Assembly (NCBI GenBank): GCA_009887095.1
Contig: QXYC01000008.1
Coordinates: forward strand, 1 to 64,000
Reading direction: 5' to 3'
Source of the DNA: Candidatus Poseidoniales archaeon
GTDB lineage: Archaea > Thermoplasmatota > Poseidoniia > Poseidoniales > Poseidoniaceae
Length of the DNA: 64,000 bases
Positions within the stretch are counted from its first letter, which is position 1, and every line of letters begins with the position of its first letter. Shown here one piece after another: positions 27,201-36,000 of this stretch. The notes below the pieces were generated by a model. It ran no database searches and was not told the origin of the DNA. It worked only from the letters and a program-made list of their open reading frames with translations. Made by a program: the position numbers and the translations under genes.

Positions 27201-28867
27201 TCAATCACCAATTCAATGCCGACTATTTTGGAAGGAACTGGAACTTCCAAATCCCGCATCGAGTGAATTGAAAAATCAGAACTGAAGGTATGGAGTTGAA
27301 TGGATGACTCATTTGCTCCAACAGCCCACCATTCTCCGTTATGGGTTGCCACAGCATGCATCGTTCCTGATGAATCGTAAGAGGCCCACGCCTCCTCGTC
27401 GAGTTCGGATTCAGAACCGATGATGAGCCCATCTGAATGCGCAACGAGACCATAGTGGCCATCTTCAGAGAGGGTGAAGTCAAGCACAGAAGATCCATCA
27501 GGAACACGCCACATCCACGCCTCACCTTTGCCGTCAATTTGGTAGCCAAACCCAGAATCGCTGACATGCCAAAGGGCTCGGTCGCCTTCAGCGAGCGTGT
27601 GAATTTCAGTGGATGCCAGCGTAAGCAGTGGTTCGTCCTCGTACTCGACATCAATCAGAGGCACCTGGAGTACTTCCAACATCGAATCCATTCCAAGGGA
27701 TGTCAGGTTCCCCCGTAAAGCAAGCGTATCGTGACCTGACAAGCGTCCAAGGCCTCGGTCCGATGAGAGGGTCAGCGCTCCAGTCGAGGCATCCTCGTCG
27801 ATGTTCAACCCTACATCTTCGGTGCGAAGCACATCATCGAGGTGAACTTCGATTCCTTCCACAAGAGCAGGAATTGTATCTGCGTCATCGTATGCATCAT
27901 CAACAGCATAGTACACGGTGTTGAGCACTCCGTCCATGCTTTGCAAGCGCTGAGCAGTGGCTAAGTCGGTGAACAGTGCAGCAGCAGATGTCCCCGCTGC
28001 AGCGCCTTGACCAGTGTTTGGAACCACCTTGAGCACTGTGGCCAACGACGTCGAGCGTTGCCTTTGATTTTCTTCGGTGACATACCAGCCTAATTCAATA
28101 ACATCACCTTGTGCAAGGTCAAGTTCCTTCGCCAAAATGGCGTTCACAGCAACATGGAGTGTTGTGTCTGCTTCGTTGGACGCAGCGATATCTGCATACC
28201 GAAGCCCGTCGTTCTCACCTATGTCTGGCCAAATCCCCTCAGCATCAATCGTGCTGTTGAACGCCAGCCATGTAACACTGGGGAGCGAACGAAGTTCCCC
28301 TTCGACGCTTACGCCTGCAACCAGACCTTGTTGTTGGCCTAACAACGCTCGATCGAGTGTATCGTCGCCCTGAAGACGAGACCAGACATCGTTGGCCACA
28401 TTCTCTGAGATGGTGACGCGCTCACCTGTGGACAAATCCAACCCCGAGATGGTGATGTCAGTTTCACCCCATGCCCCTTCAATTTCGTACTGAACGGTTG
28501 CGTCAAGGGAGTCGCCCACCACGAGTGAGGAAGTGATGATTGCAGATGCAATCACCAATCCAAGCATGAGAAGGGCGGCTTGCCTTTTGCGTCTCAACAC
28601 AGTTTCCCGTGCAAGTCGCCAAACCACAAGGCGTTGTGGAACAAGCAATGGTTGGATGAAGATCATCGACACAATCCCGAAGGAAAAGGACCCAACAAAG
28701 CGGGTTGCTCCTTCGACAGAGCACCAACTCAGCAGCCCAAAAGCGAGGGTGGCGTCAACAACGGGTACCACCACCAATCCGACGCTGCAGAGGAGGCTGA
28801 TCTTGTGCGCACGGGTGAGCCCCCATGTCCCTGCTACAGCCACAATGGCTGTCAAAACAAGCAACAC
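24290..28867 (-). CDS. FtsX/MacB-type ABC transporter permease with large ectodomain
   Basis: 1525 residues, about twice a usual MacB permease. Several N-terminal membrane helices lead to the first FtsX unit (AALLMLGLVIASAIITSSLV, then a ~650-residue ectodomain, then a helix set with MLAEARRSEFGTLRSLGMS). Further helices follow, then a second FtsX unit with its own ectodomain and the SERTKTIGILRALGYRRS coupling motif near the C-terminus. The first ectodomain holds beta-strand repeats with Trp/Gly turns (residues ~430-560) that look propeller-like. With the ATPase upstream it probably exports or releases lipoproteins or other surface material. The GTG start at 28867 is 20 bases after the ATPase stop; an in-frame CTG at 28885 is better placed relative to GGAGG. 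Confidence 0.85.
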   Translation of the reverse strand: MLLVLTAIVAVAGTWGLTRAHKISLLCSVGLVVVPVVDATLAFGLLSWCSVEGATRFVGSFSFGIVSMIFIQPLLVPQRLVVWRLARETVLRRKRQAALLMLGLVIASAIITSSLVVGDSLDATVQYEIEGAWGETDITISGLDLSTGERVTISENVANDVWSRLQGDDTLDRALLGQQQGLVAGVSVEGELRSLPSVTWLAFNSTIDAEGIWPDIGENDGLRYADIAASNEADTTLHVAVNAILAKELDLAQGDVIELGWYVTEENQRQRSTSLATVLKVVPNTGQGAAAGTSAAALFTDLATAQRLQSMDGVLNTVYYAVDDAYDDADTIPALVEGIEVHLDDVLRTEDVGLNIDEDASTGALTLSSDRGLGRLSGHDTLALRGNLTSLGMDSMLEVLQVPLIDVEYEDEPLLTLASTEIHTLAEGDRALWHVSDSGFGYQIDGKGEAWMWRVPDGSSVLDFTLSEDGHYGLVAHSDGLIIGSESELDEEAWASYDSSGTMHAVATHNGEWWAVGANESSIQLHTFSSDFSIHSMRDLEVPVPSKIVGIELVIEDGIYIEIEGLLSIDRYASAEVERNALFEPINEGDWPADSSSQSEPNEHERCNGVASLVLFTPPQSWCTSEGGLVRWSSTTGAIESIRLPVLSTAGGFGTVPQMLLAFGGENAPFATENGTIEVSQRLLELDLEGTDAFWVKGLIPYAFGDDTAYRLKHAGYYSDVEGLEGLAELDAVVLGLVSLTDAEELASAGENERSLIVLTPSNAGDDAEATLRLWLDELASAEDLNLNVRPVKVDAAALASESSGVLAAMFLVFGSFTIAAGVLLVLTIVLMLAEARRSEFGTLRSLGMSQSDARSLAVMEGAMVASLSCIVGSVGGLGLAWFISIGFQSMFSSVGSGQFLFEWAWASIFAGWSWGFLLAIGTLWATAVWTARTNIVVALRGGKEPQAQSVSWLLVLVQILFLGAGLLSLAILAVLGLSSGFAYFLWVVSGVCLLIALVPFLTVELPSILKRRNARWAHLHRHAGRNTCASLGLALLVWTVGLHSLDPIRKGMTPDELSFIVLGLVEVFAGVLLLTSAAPILVGRLGKSKRLTKRFGPVLPVALAHPLSSPVRTAVVMGMFSITVFSVVVLSGYAEQFDNYSSSFVEEAEGDYELLLTGSRARPIELPADHADWNLSQASADSIDSVARIHRSQVFLENAEGDRMPYLLRGFDDNFSEHGGLPLYTWDPSLGTTEQQVWMTVSDREDLVIVDASFGLESVADGSGLSTLSFSIGESISLIDTSNPGNAKIVKVAGFMEQSSYLFSAGVWIADEPAIEQFDARLTRMYVSVEDGAQASPSFVASDAPISPMGKGSDVRLASQELAEQLELGLNDDGVQVSIIAEDVMVIQSLVLALLAIFEAYLSLGLIVGIAGIGVVTVRSVSERTKTIGILRALGYRRSMVMSTFMIEVVWVAVLGMLNGAAIAIGFHRALYETFWKDQGASFSLPITTISLVIFGGLALVLAATAYPIRKASLVPPSAALREA

Positions 28868-28887
28868 GGTAAGGGCGAGGAGCAGGA

Positions 28888-29586
28888 TTATTCCTCCTCA
28901 TGTTGAGTAACTGGGTTCACAATGAGTCCGTCATCCATTTGGATGACTCGATCGCACAGCGTTGCGATGTTGGCATCGTGAGTTACGATGAGAAAGGTGG
29001 TGTCTTGTTCTGAATTCAGTCGCTTGAGAAGCGTGAGAACTTCTGCCGATGTTTTCGAGTCCAAATTCCCAGTTGGCTCGTCGCAAAGAATCACTGAAGG
29101 ACGGTGAACAATGGCTCTGGCCACTGCGACTCGCTGTTGCTGCCCACCAGAAAGTTCGGCGGGACGATGTTGACTTCGCTCTTCAAGACCGACATCTTTC
29201 AATGCTTCAAGCGCTCTCTTGCGGGCATCACTAGCCCCATGGCCAAGGAGGAGCAACGGAAGTTCTACATTTTCAACTGCGGATAGAACTGGAAGCAGGT
29301 TAAAGTCTTGGAAAATGAATCCAAGATACTTGGAGCGCATTGAGGTGCGTTCATTATCTGAGATGCCAAAAAGCGGTTGGTTGTTGACCGTGACGGTGCC
29401 TGCAGTGGGTTCATCGATTCCCGATAACACATTCAACAGGGTTGTTTTACCACAACCAGATGGACCCATAATGGCCACCATTTCACCCGTTTGTAGTGTG
29501 AGGTGAACACCCCGTACAGCTTCCACTGTGGAGGTTCCTGAAGCATAGAGTTTCCAAACACCATTGGCTTGCATCGCTGCGCTCAT
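28888..29586 (-). CDS. ABC transporter ATP-binding protein (MacB/LolD type)
   Basis: 232 residues, normal for the family. It has Walker A GPSGCGKT (41-48), a Q-loop in FIFQDFNLLP, signature LSGGQQQRVAVARA, Walker B VILCDEPTGNLDS and the H-loop VTHD. The LSGGQQQR and DEPTGNLDS forms are typical of LolD/MacB/FtsE-like ATPases that drive FtsX-type permeases. The permease gene follows in the same operon 20 bases downstream. A divergent MoaD-like gene starts 51 bases upstream, so the promoters of both must lie in that short gap. Confidence 0.93.
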   Translation of the reverse strand: MSAAMQANGVWKLYASGTSTVEAVRGVHLTLQTGEMVAIMGPSGCGKTTLLNVLSGIDEPTAGTVTVNNQPLFGISDNERTSMRSKYLGFIFQDFNLLPVLSAVENVELPLLLLGHGASDARKRALEALKDVGLEERSQHRPAELSGGQQQRVAVARAIVHRPSVILCDEPTGNLDSKTSAEVLTLLKRLNSEQDTTFLIVTHDANIATLCDRVIQMDDGLIVNPVTQHEEE

Positions 29587-29637
29587 GCCACAAGGAGGAC
29601 CGAGTGCGTTGATAAACTACCGCTTGAAACCCGAACC

Positions 29638-29889
29638 ATGAGTGGACAAGGTTACGGAAGCGTTCGTGTCATCGCCTTTGGGCCACTGGCAGAATTTCTT
29701 GGGTCTCGAAGTCACAAGGTCCAACTCCAGAACCAAATGAGCATCGAAGATGTGGTGTTTGATCTCGGAGCAGAATCATGGATTGACAAAGGCCTGATTG
29801 TTGCCCTTAATGGTGAGCATTGCCCCTTGGACATTCACCCCTCAAATGGTGACGAAATCGCTCTTTTGCCGCCCGTATCTGGTGGATGA
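29638..29889 (+). CDS. MoaD/ThiS-family sulfur carrier protein
   Basis: 83 residues from ATG 29638; the longer frame from 29569 overlaps the divergent ATPase gene and is rejected. The fold pattern is beta-grasp: VRVIAFGPLAEFLGSR, then VALNGEHCPLDIHPSNGDEIALLPPVSGG-like residues. The Gly-Gly C-terminus is the site of adenylation and thiocarboxylation. MoaD supplies sulfur for molybdopterin. In archaea such proteins can also act as SAMPs in tRNA thiolation or protein modification, and the sequence cannot decide between these roles. Confidence 0.85.
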   Translation: MSGQGYGSVRVIAFGPLAEFLGSRSHKVQLQNQMSIEDVVFDLGAESWIDKGLIVALNGEHCPLDIHPSNGDEIALLPPVSGG

Positions 29890-29962
29890 ACCGATGCGAG
29901 CCCCTATCTCAAGCCGAAGCCTTCAACACCATTGGCCTGCACCCACACACTGAGGAAGCGTC

Positions 29963-30277
29963 ATGATTGGTGGCTTGGGTCCGTTGGAAATGTTTGTCCT
30001 TGTCGGTGTATTCTTCATTTTGTTTGGAGCAGAACGATTGCCAAAAATGGCAAACGCTCTCGGACGCTCCAAAGGGGAATTCCAGAAGGGACTGGCGGAT
30101 ACAACCCGCGCCGTGGACCCATCAAAAATGATTGAAGACCTCGATGCCGGCGGGCGCACTGCTGAGCAGCGATTGTTTGAGCGAGCAAAAGCAGTTGGCA
30201 TCGATCCAGCGGGAATGGAAGTTTCCGAGATTGAAAAGAAAGTCGAAGCCCTCGAAAGCCTGGAATCTGATGAATGA
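29963..30277 (+). CDS. tatA: Twin-arginine translocase subunit TatA
   Basis: 104 residues. The N-terminal membrane helix (PLEMFVLVGVFFILFGAERL) runs into an amphipathic helix (PKMANALGRSKGEFQKGL), with the FG-x-LP-like hinge typical of TatA/TatB. The charged C-terminal tail is soluble. TatA oligomers form the pore through which folded proteins cross the membrane. TatC is not in the window. The gene converges with the Nob1-like gene, with one base between the stop codons. Confidence 0.9.
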   Translation: MIGGLGPLEMFVLVGVFFILFGAERLPKMANALGRSKGEFQKGLADTTRAVDPSKMIEDLDAGGRTAEQRLFERAKAVGIDPAGMEVSEIEKKVEALESLESDE

Positions 30278-30278
30278 T

Positions 30279-30773
30279 TCAACGAGCCCTTTTGACGTTC
30301 ATCGGAGACCCGCACACATCGCAGTCGGCCACAGAGCCTTTCTTAGAACGGTCCACATTTGCAGGTACTGGGCTTGTCGCTCTACAGCCAGTGCATCTCA
30401 ATTCCCAACGCCATACCTGTTTTGCCCCAACTGTACCAACGGATTTCGTCGGACGTTGAAGCGCCTGCATGGTGTTCTGTAGCCGGTAGTCATCGGTCAC
30501 GAGGGTCGCATCAAGAGCGATGGCAAGCGCCAGAACATCCACATCGACATCGGACAGCCGTGGCAAATCCCCGCTTGATGCAGCCGCTTCCTTTGCGTCT
30601 TGAAGCCACGCAGATGGAACATCTCGCCATTCGATTGAGTCAAGCGATTGGACGAGCAGAGAGCGCTGCGGAGAGACCCTTTCCAATTCTGCTTGTTGAC
30701 TGATTGCACACACGCCATCAGCCAGTTGGTCAACCGGCCAGTGCAGCAAAGCGGCTGTATCAAGGACTCGCAT
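30279..30773 (-). CDS. Nob1-like PIN-domain rRNA endonuclease with zinc ribbon
   Basis: 164 residues from ATG 30773; a GTG four codons upstream is less likely because the family begins MxVLDTxALL. The PIN domain carries conserved acids at D5, in LSDVDVDVLALA and in LVTDDYRLQN. The C-terminal zinc ribbon has CTGC...CDVC. Nob1 cuts pre-16S rRNA at the 3' end of the small-subunit rRNA. The short interdomain linker and RWELRCTGC transition match archaeal Nob1. Confidence 0.85.
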   Translation of the reverse strand: MRVLDTAALLHWPVDQLADGVCAISQQAELERVSPQRSLLVQSLDSIEWRDVPSAWLQDAKEAAASSGDLPRLSDVDVDVLALAIALDATLVTDDYRLQNTMQALQRPTKSVGTVGAKQVWRWELRCTGCRATSPVPANVDRSKKGSVADCDVCGSPMNVKRAR

Positions 30774-30853
30774 GCAACCATCCACCGGCGAACATACTCC
30801 ATGAACTCACCGCCCACCCACATCTTCATATCAAGGGGCACAGGGTTCCAACC

Positions 30854-31462
30854 ATGTCATGGAAGGAGTCCATCTTGGAACTCTTCGATGTCTTTGGCCC
30901 TGCAAGTCTGGCGGTGATCTCTGCTACAGAGGCCATCATACAACCGGTACCACCCGACGTTGTATACATTCCAATGCTGCTCAATGACATTGGGCGAACC
31001 GATGTCGTGATTGGCCTTTGGTTGGTCATCACCCTTTCCTCGGTGCTCGGCTCCCTCATTGGGTATTGGATCGGTCAGAAGTGGGGCCGTTCCCTTGTGA
31101 CTCGCTTTGGTTCCGAGGCGCATGTGCAAAAAATTGAGGCATTGACACACCGATACGGAACATTTGGAATTTTCATTGCTGCTTTTTCTCCAATCCCGTA
31201 CAAACTATTCGGTTGGATCGCCGGAATGGGAGAAATGGAAAAGAAACCATTCCTCGCTGCTGGACTCGTTGGTCGAGGCCTGAGATTTGGCCTTGAAGCT
31301 GTCTTTATCGGAATTTATGGTGAGCAAGCGTTCGATGCAATGATGTGGTTCTTGGACAACGAAATCCTGTTCGCAGTGCTCCTCATTGTTGCCGGTGGTG
31401 CAATCTGGTGGGCATGGAACTGGTGGAATGGACTCGAAATCGCAGCCACTGAAGGCAACTGA
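30854..31462 (+). CDS. DedA/VTT-domain membrane protein
   Basis: 202 residues from ATG 30854; longer frames overlap the divergent Nob1 gene. The VTT (SNARE-associated/DedA) pattern is clear: an acidic reentrant segment (ATEAIIQPVPPDVVYIPM), GSLIGYWIGQKWGR, then FIAAFSPIPYKLFGWIAGMG, and two C-terminal helices. DedA proteins are membrane transporters implicated in lipid carrier recycling and in proton-driven homeostasis. Which lipid or ion applies in an archaeon is not known from sequence. It is followed by tRNA-Glu. Confidence 0.85.
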   Translation: MSWKESILELFDVFGPASLAVISATEAIIQPVPPDVVYIPMLLNDIGRTDVVIGLWLVITLSSVLGSLIGYWIGQKWGRSLVTRFGSEAHVQKIEALTHRYGTFGIFIAAFSPIPYKLFGWIAGMGEMEKKPFLAAGLVGRGLRFGLEAVFIGIYGEQAFDAMMWFLDNEILFAVLLIVAGGAIWWAWNWWNGLEIAATEGN

Positions 31463-31540
31463 TTCCAACCATCGCGTCCCACATCGGCACACCACACACG
31501 AGCGAATCATTATGAAGGGGTGGTCGGTGGAACGCCTGTC

Positions 31541-31615
31541 GCTCGTGTGGTGTAGCTAGGTCCATCATAGTGGGTTTTCATCCCGCCGACCCGGGTTCGA
31601 ATCCCGGCACGAGCA
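31541..31615 (+). tRNA. tRNA-Glu (anticodon UUC)
   Basis: Standard cloverleaf: acceptor GCTCGTG/CACGAGC with discriminator A at 31615, and an anticodon stem GTGGG/CCCGC around TTTTCAT, giving TTC. The T-arm is CCGGG-TTCGAAT-CCCGG. CCA follows directly at 31616-31618, so the tail is encoded, unlike in the tRNA-Val of this window. No intron is seen. Confidence 0.95.
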
Positions 31616-31709
31616 CCATAGGAAAAAACAGGTCCGCAGTCGCTTGTTTAGAAAAAGTACATTGGTATTTTTACAACCGTCTAAATTGTTCGAACCCGGC
31701 AGGTTCAAT

Positions 31710-32552
31710 TCAAGCCAAGGTTCCATTTTGGAAATCGAGAAGCGCTTGGTGAATTTCTTCTCGCGTGTTCATGACAAACGGCCCATAGCGGGCGATCGGT
31801 TCATTCAACTCAGGTCCTGCTAAGATGAGGAATTCTGCATCCTCTTTTGTTGCCTCTAACAACACCTCGTCGCCATCGGTCATCAAAGCCAATTGGCCAT
31901 CTTGCACCGTGCGGCCGCCAAGATTTACACTCCCTCCAAAGACGTAAACCATGCCGTTTAGCCCTTGTTCAATCGATTGTACGTGGGCGCCACCTTGCTC
32001 GATCTTCATGTGGATGTACGTGATGGGAATCACAGTATCAATAACGGCCTGAATCCCCATTGTTTGACCTGCAATCACATTCGCCCATACTTTGCCATCC
32101 TCAGAACGAACGCTTGGAATTTCAGCAGCTGGAATGTCTTGGTACCGTGGAGCCATCATCTTGTCCTTGGCTGGCAGATTGACCCAAATTTGGAACCCGT
32201 GAGAGGTACCACCGGTTTTGTAAAATTCATCTTGTGGGAGTTCAGAGTGAATGATGCCTCGACCTGCAGTCATCCACTGAACATCGCCAGGATTGAGGTC
32301 GCCTTTGTTCCCCGCACTGTCCCGATGTTGCATGGCACCTTGAATCATGTACGTCACCGTTTCAAAGCCCCTGTGAGGATGGTCCGGAGCACCGATTGCA
32401 GCGTACGGGTCCCAGTGAACCGGCCCCATTTCATCAAGCAGTAAGAACGGACTCATCAGTGAGCCCATGGCTGCCGGTCGGCGGACGGGGAATCCTCCGC
32501 CTTCAAGAACCGTGTGAGTGGGGACTGTTGTTTTCAAAGATCGCCGATTCAT
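31710..32552 (-). CDS. Pirin-family protein
   Basis: 280 residues, two cupin domains. The metal site of pirin is intact: DHPHRGFETVTY (H58, H60) and GIIHSE (H102, E104), in line with human pirin H56/H58/H101/E103. Pirins bind iron and act as quercetin-2,3-dioxygenase-like enzymes in vitro or as redox-sensitive regulators. Its role in archaea is undefined. The start codon overlaps the stop of the upstream FMN reductase gene by four bases (ATGA), so the two are translationally coupled. Confidence 0.9.
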   Translation of the reverse strand: MNRRSLKTTVPTHTVLEGGGFPVRRPAAMGSLMSPFLLLDEMGPVHWDPYAAIGAPDHPHRGFETVTYMIQGAMQHRDSAGNKGDLNPGDVQWMTAGRGIIHSELPQDEFYKTGGTSHGFQIWVNLPAKDKMMAPRYQDIPAAEIPSVRSEDGKVWANVIAGQTMGIQAVIDTVIPITYIHMKIEQGGAHVQSIEQGLNGMVYVFGGSVNLGGRTVQDGQLALMTDGDEVLLEATKEDAEFLILAGPELNEPIARYGPFVMNTREEIHQALLDFQNGTLA

Positions 32553-33046
32553 TGAATCACCCCTTGGACAAGCGCATCAATCGTGGCATGGTTGATTGGT
32601 TTCTTGGAATTCACAATGGCCACTCGCCCGAGAACATTTGCTCCAAGGTGTGCAAATTGAATGCGCATGGAGGTCATGAGGTTGTGACCTCCGCCGCCAC
32701 TATGGCTGGCTAAGGCGACTGGCTTGCCGTTGAAGTGTTGGCGGAAATTATCGCTGCGAGTGGAAAGCCATGCAATGAAATTGGTGAGTACGGGCGGCAT
32801 GGAACCGTTGTACTCGGGAGCACAGACAATCAATCCTGTCGCAGATTCGACTTGGTGTGCTGCCTCTACAAACATTGGCATTTGAGGATTCGATTTGTCC
32901 GTCGCCGTTGTGTACATTGGTAAGTTCAGTTCGTCAAGGAGAAGCACTTGTGAGTTGACCCCTGCGGTCATAAGGCGTTGCTCGAACTCCTTTGCAAGTT
33001 CTACATTCGACCCTGACGAGGCAACGAGAATAGCGACTTTCTTCAT
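32549..33046 (-). CDS. NADPH-dependent FMN reductase-like flavoprotein
   Basis: 165 residues from ATG 33046; the 18 codons further upstream do not fit the family. It has the flavodoxin-like fold: KVAILVASSGSN (phosphate-binding loop), LDELNLPMY, and ICAPEYNGSMPPVLTNFIAW (FMN-binding loop). Family members reduce quinones, azo compounds, chromate or flavins with NAD(P)H. The four-base overlap with the pirin gene suggests a joint redox role. The stop codon of the Asp-rich repeat protein lies 48 bases upstream, so read-through or a local promoter is possible. Confidence 0.88.
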   Translation of the reverse strand: MKKVAILVASSGSNVELAKEFEQRLMTAGVNSQVLLLDELNLPMYTTATDKSNPQMPMFVEAAHQVESATGLIVCAPEYNGSMPPVLTNFIAWLSTRSDNFRQHFNGKPVALASHSGGGGHNLMTSMRIQFAHLGANVLGRVAIVNSKKPINHATIDALVQGVIQ

Positions 33047-33093
33047 GTCAGCCCCACTGTGGCGTCCTTCTTTAAGCCGGAGGTACAACAGGG

Positions 33094-36000
33094 CTACCAT
33101 TGAATTCTGTATGCGATGAGTAAGGCACCAAGACCGGTTGGGACCAACGCCATTGCTAACAAGCCGAGAATCATGCTTTGCACACTCTCCTCTGATGATG
33201 TTTCGTCGGCGTCCGGTTCTTTTTCTTCTTCGTCATCCTCACAGGTTGTGATGTATGGGTTGCAGTCGATGCCCGTTTCGTTGTTGTCTTCTGGATCTTC
33301 ATAATCGATGTCTTCGGTCTTATCTTGACATCCATCTGCGTCAGAATCCGTCTGGTTATAGGATTGCCATTCCAAATCACCTTTCTGACACGAATCATCA
33401 ATGTCAGCCACGCCATCATTGTCATCATCGAGGTCTTCGTCTGAGTCACGGCAACCGTCACCATCGTAATCCAACACTGGATCTGAAATCCAGTCCATCT
33501 CGCCACGTTGGCATACATCGAGGTAATCAGGAACGCCGTCATTGTCATCGTCGTCATCTTCAAATTCATCTTCACATCCATCTGAATCAAAATCAGTTTC
33601 AATGTTTGACTCCCAATTCGTAGACTCTTTTCCGCAGAAATCAAGGGTATCAGGAACCAAGTCATTATCATCGTCCAAATCCTCTGACAGGTCTTGACAT
33701 CCGTCGCCATCGAAATCGGTTTCTTCGTAAGAAATCCAACCCAACTCGCCTGTTGGGCAATCGTCAGATAGATCGAGAACCAAGTCGTTATCGTCATCAA
33801 GATCTTCATTCATGTCTTGGCAACCGTCGGTGTCGTAGTCGGTCACTAAGGAGGAAGTCCACTCAACATCGCCCACTGGGCAATCATCGTCTGCATCGGG
33901 GACACCATCGTTGTCATCATCATCGTCTTCTTGTTGGTCGAGACAACCGTCTTGATCCCGGTCAAGCATATCGGTTGGCTCCCAGTTGGTAAACCCGAGA
34001 GGGCACACATCGTCTGTATCGGAGAACGTGTCATTGTCATCGTCTTCGTCTTCCTCAGCATCGTTGCAACCATCGCCGTCATGGTCTGTGAGTTCGGATG
34101 AAATCCAACCCATGATCCCTTTGCTGCAGTCATCAAAGATATCCGACACCATGTCGTTATCGTCGTCCGAATCTTCGGTGGAGTCTTGACACCCATCATT
34201 GTCATAATCCGTGGTAGGACCAGCTGTCCAATCCAAAGCACCTGCTTTGCAAGCGTCTTGACCGTTAAGCATGCCATCGTTGTCCCAATCGTCGTCTTCG
34301 TATTGATCGTAGCAGCCGTCTTGGTCATAATCGAGACCAGCGACTGGACTTGAGAGCCAACCGATCCAACCGGTCGGGCAATCATCAACATCATCGAGAA
34401 CGCCGTCGTTATCGTCGTCATCGTCCTCAACATCGTCCTTGCATCCATCGTAATCGTGATCAGTCCCTTCTTCTGAGGTCCAATCAAGGATTGTGTTTTG
34501 GCACAAATCGAGGTAGTCTGTCACGCCGTCGTTGTCATCATCGTCGTCCTCCATGTCATCTTGGCATCCGTCGGAGTCAAAATCGGTCTCAGCGGATGGC
34601 AGCCAGCCAATATCGCCTCGAGGGCATTGATCTTCGGAGTCGGTGATGGTGTCATTATCATCGTCGTCATCCTCAGTTTCATCCCGGCAGCCATCAGCAT
34701 CGTGATCTGTCATTATGCTGCTAATCCAGTTGATGTCGCCGTAGTGACATAGATCTGCAACATCAAGAATGCCGTCATCATCGTCATCAAGGTCTTCTTC
34801 TAAGTTGTATGAGGGGTGGAACTGATCCAGACAGCCATCGCCATCATGGTCGGTGTAAGGAGAGAGAATGAGGGGCCAATTATCAATGCCCTTCGGACAC
34901 GAGTCGTCAAGATCGAAGACCCGGTCGTTGTCATCGTCCATGTCTTCACTTGCATCGCGACAACCGTCGTCGTCATAATCGGTCACAACGCCACCTCCGT
35001 CTTGGTTCACTGCAATCCATCCGACTTCGCCGGTTGGACAATCGTCGAGGTTGTCAGTCACACCGTCGTTGTCGTCGTCATCGTCTTCGGAGGCATCGTT
35101 ACAACCGTCGCCATCATGATCAGAACTCACATTTGAAGTCCACCCAAGGTCACCCGGCATGCATTGGTCATCGCCATCTAAGATGAGGTCATTGTCATCA
35201 TCGAGATCCTCGGTTAGGTCCCTACAACCATCTGAATCGTAGTCATTTGCCGGGGTTGAGGTCCAATTAAGCTCGCCTAATCGGCAATCATCATCCGTGT
35301 CACGAACACCATCATTGTCATCGTCGAGGTCTTCTTGAGCGTCTTGGCAGCCATCGCTGTCATAGTCAGTGGCTCCAGAAGAGACCCAACCAATGTCACC
35401 TTTTACACAGACATCGACATCGTCGAGGACACCATCGTCATCATCATCATCATCCTCTGTGTCGTCTTTACAGCCATCGGAATCGTAATCATTGGTGAGC
35501 GATGGCGTCCAACCAGTCAATCCCTTCGGACAATTATCGTTGAGATCAATCACACCATCATTGTCATCGTCCATGTCCTCAAGGTCATCTTGGCAACCAT
35601 CACCATCATAGTCGGTCGTTGAATTGGATGTCCATCCAATATCGCCAGGGGTACAATCGTCGTTGGAGTCAAGCAGACCGTCGTTGTCATCATCGTCATC
35701 TTCGGTGGAGTCTCGACAACCGTCTTGGTCGTGATCATTAGCGATACTGGAAGTCCATCCCAGTTCGCCAAACCTGCATTTGTCATTGTCGTCGGAGAGG
35801 GTCCAATTTCCGTCAAATCCGGCATCAGGAATGCCATCATTATCGTCATCATTATCACACGGATCGCCCAAGCCATCCGAATCATAATCGGCCTGAGTTG
35901 GGTTGTGATGGAAAGGACAATTATCACTCGAGTCGCTTACACCGTCGTTGTCATCGTCTGCGTCCTCGTTCGCATCGTTGCACCCATCGCCATCTCGGTC

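Noticed and set aside
29569-29637. N-terminal extension of the MoaD-like protein
   Set aside because: Overlaps the divergent ABC gene and does not match the beta-grasp family start.
31570-31752. 60-codon plus-strand frame overlapping tRNA-Glu and the pirin 3' end
   Set aside because: It starts inside the tRNA and has no protein features.
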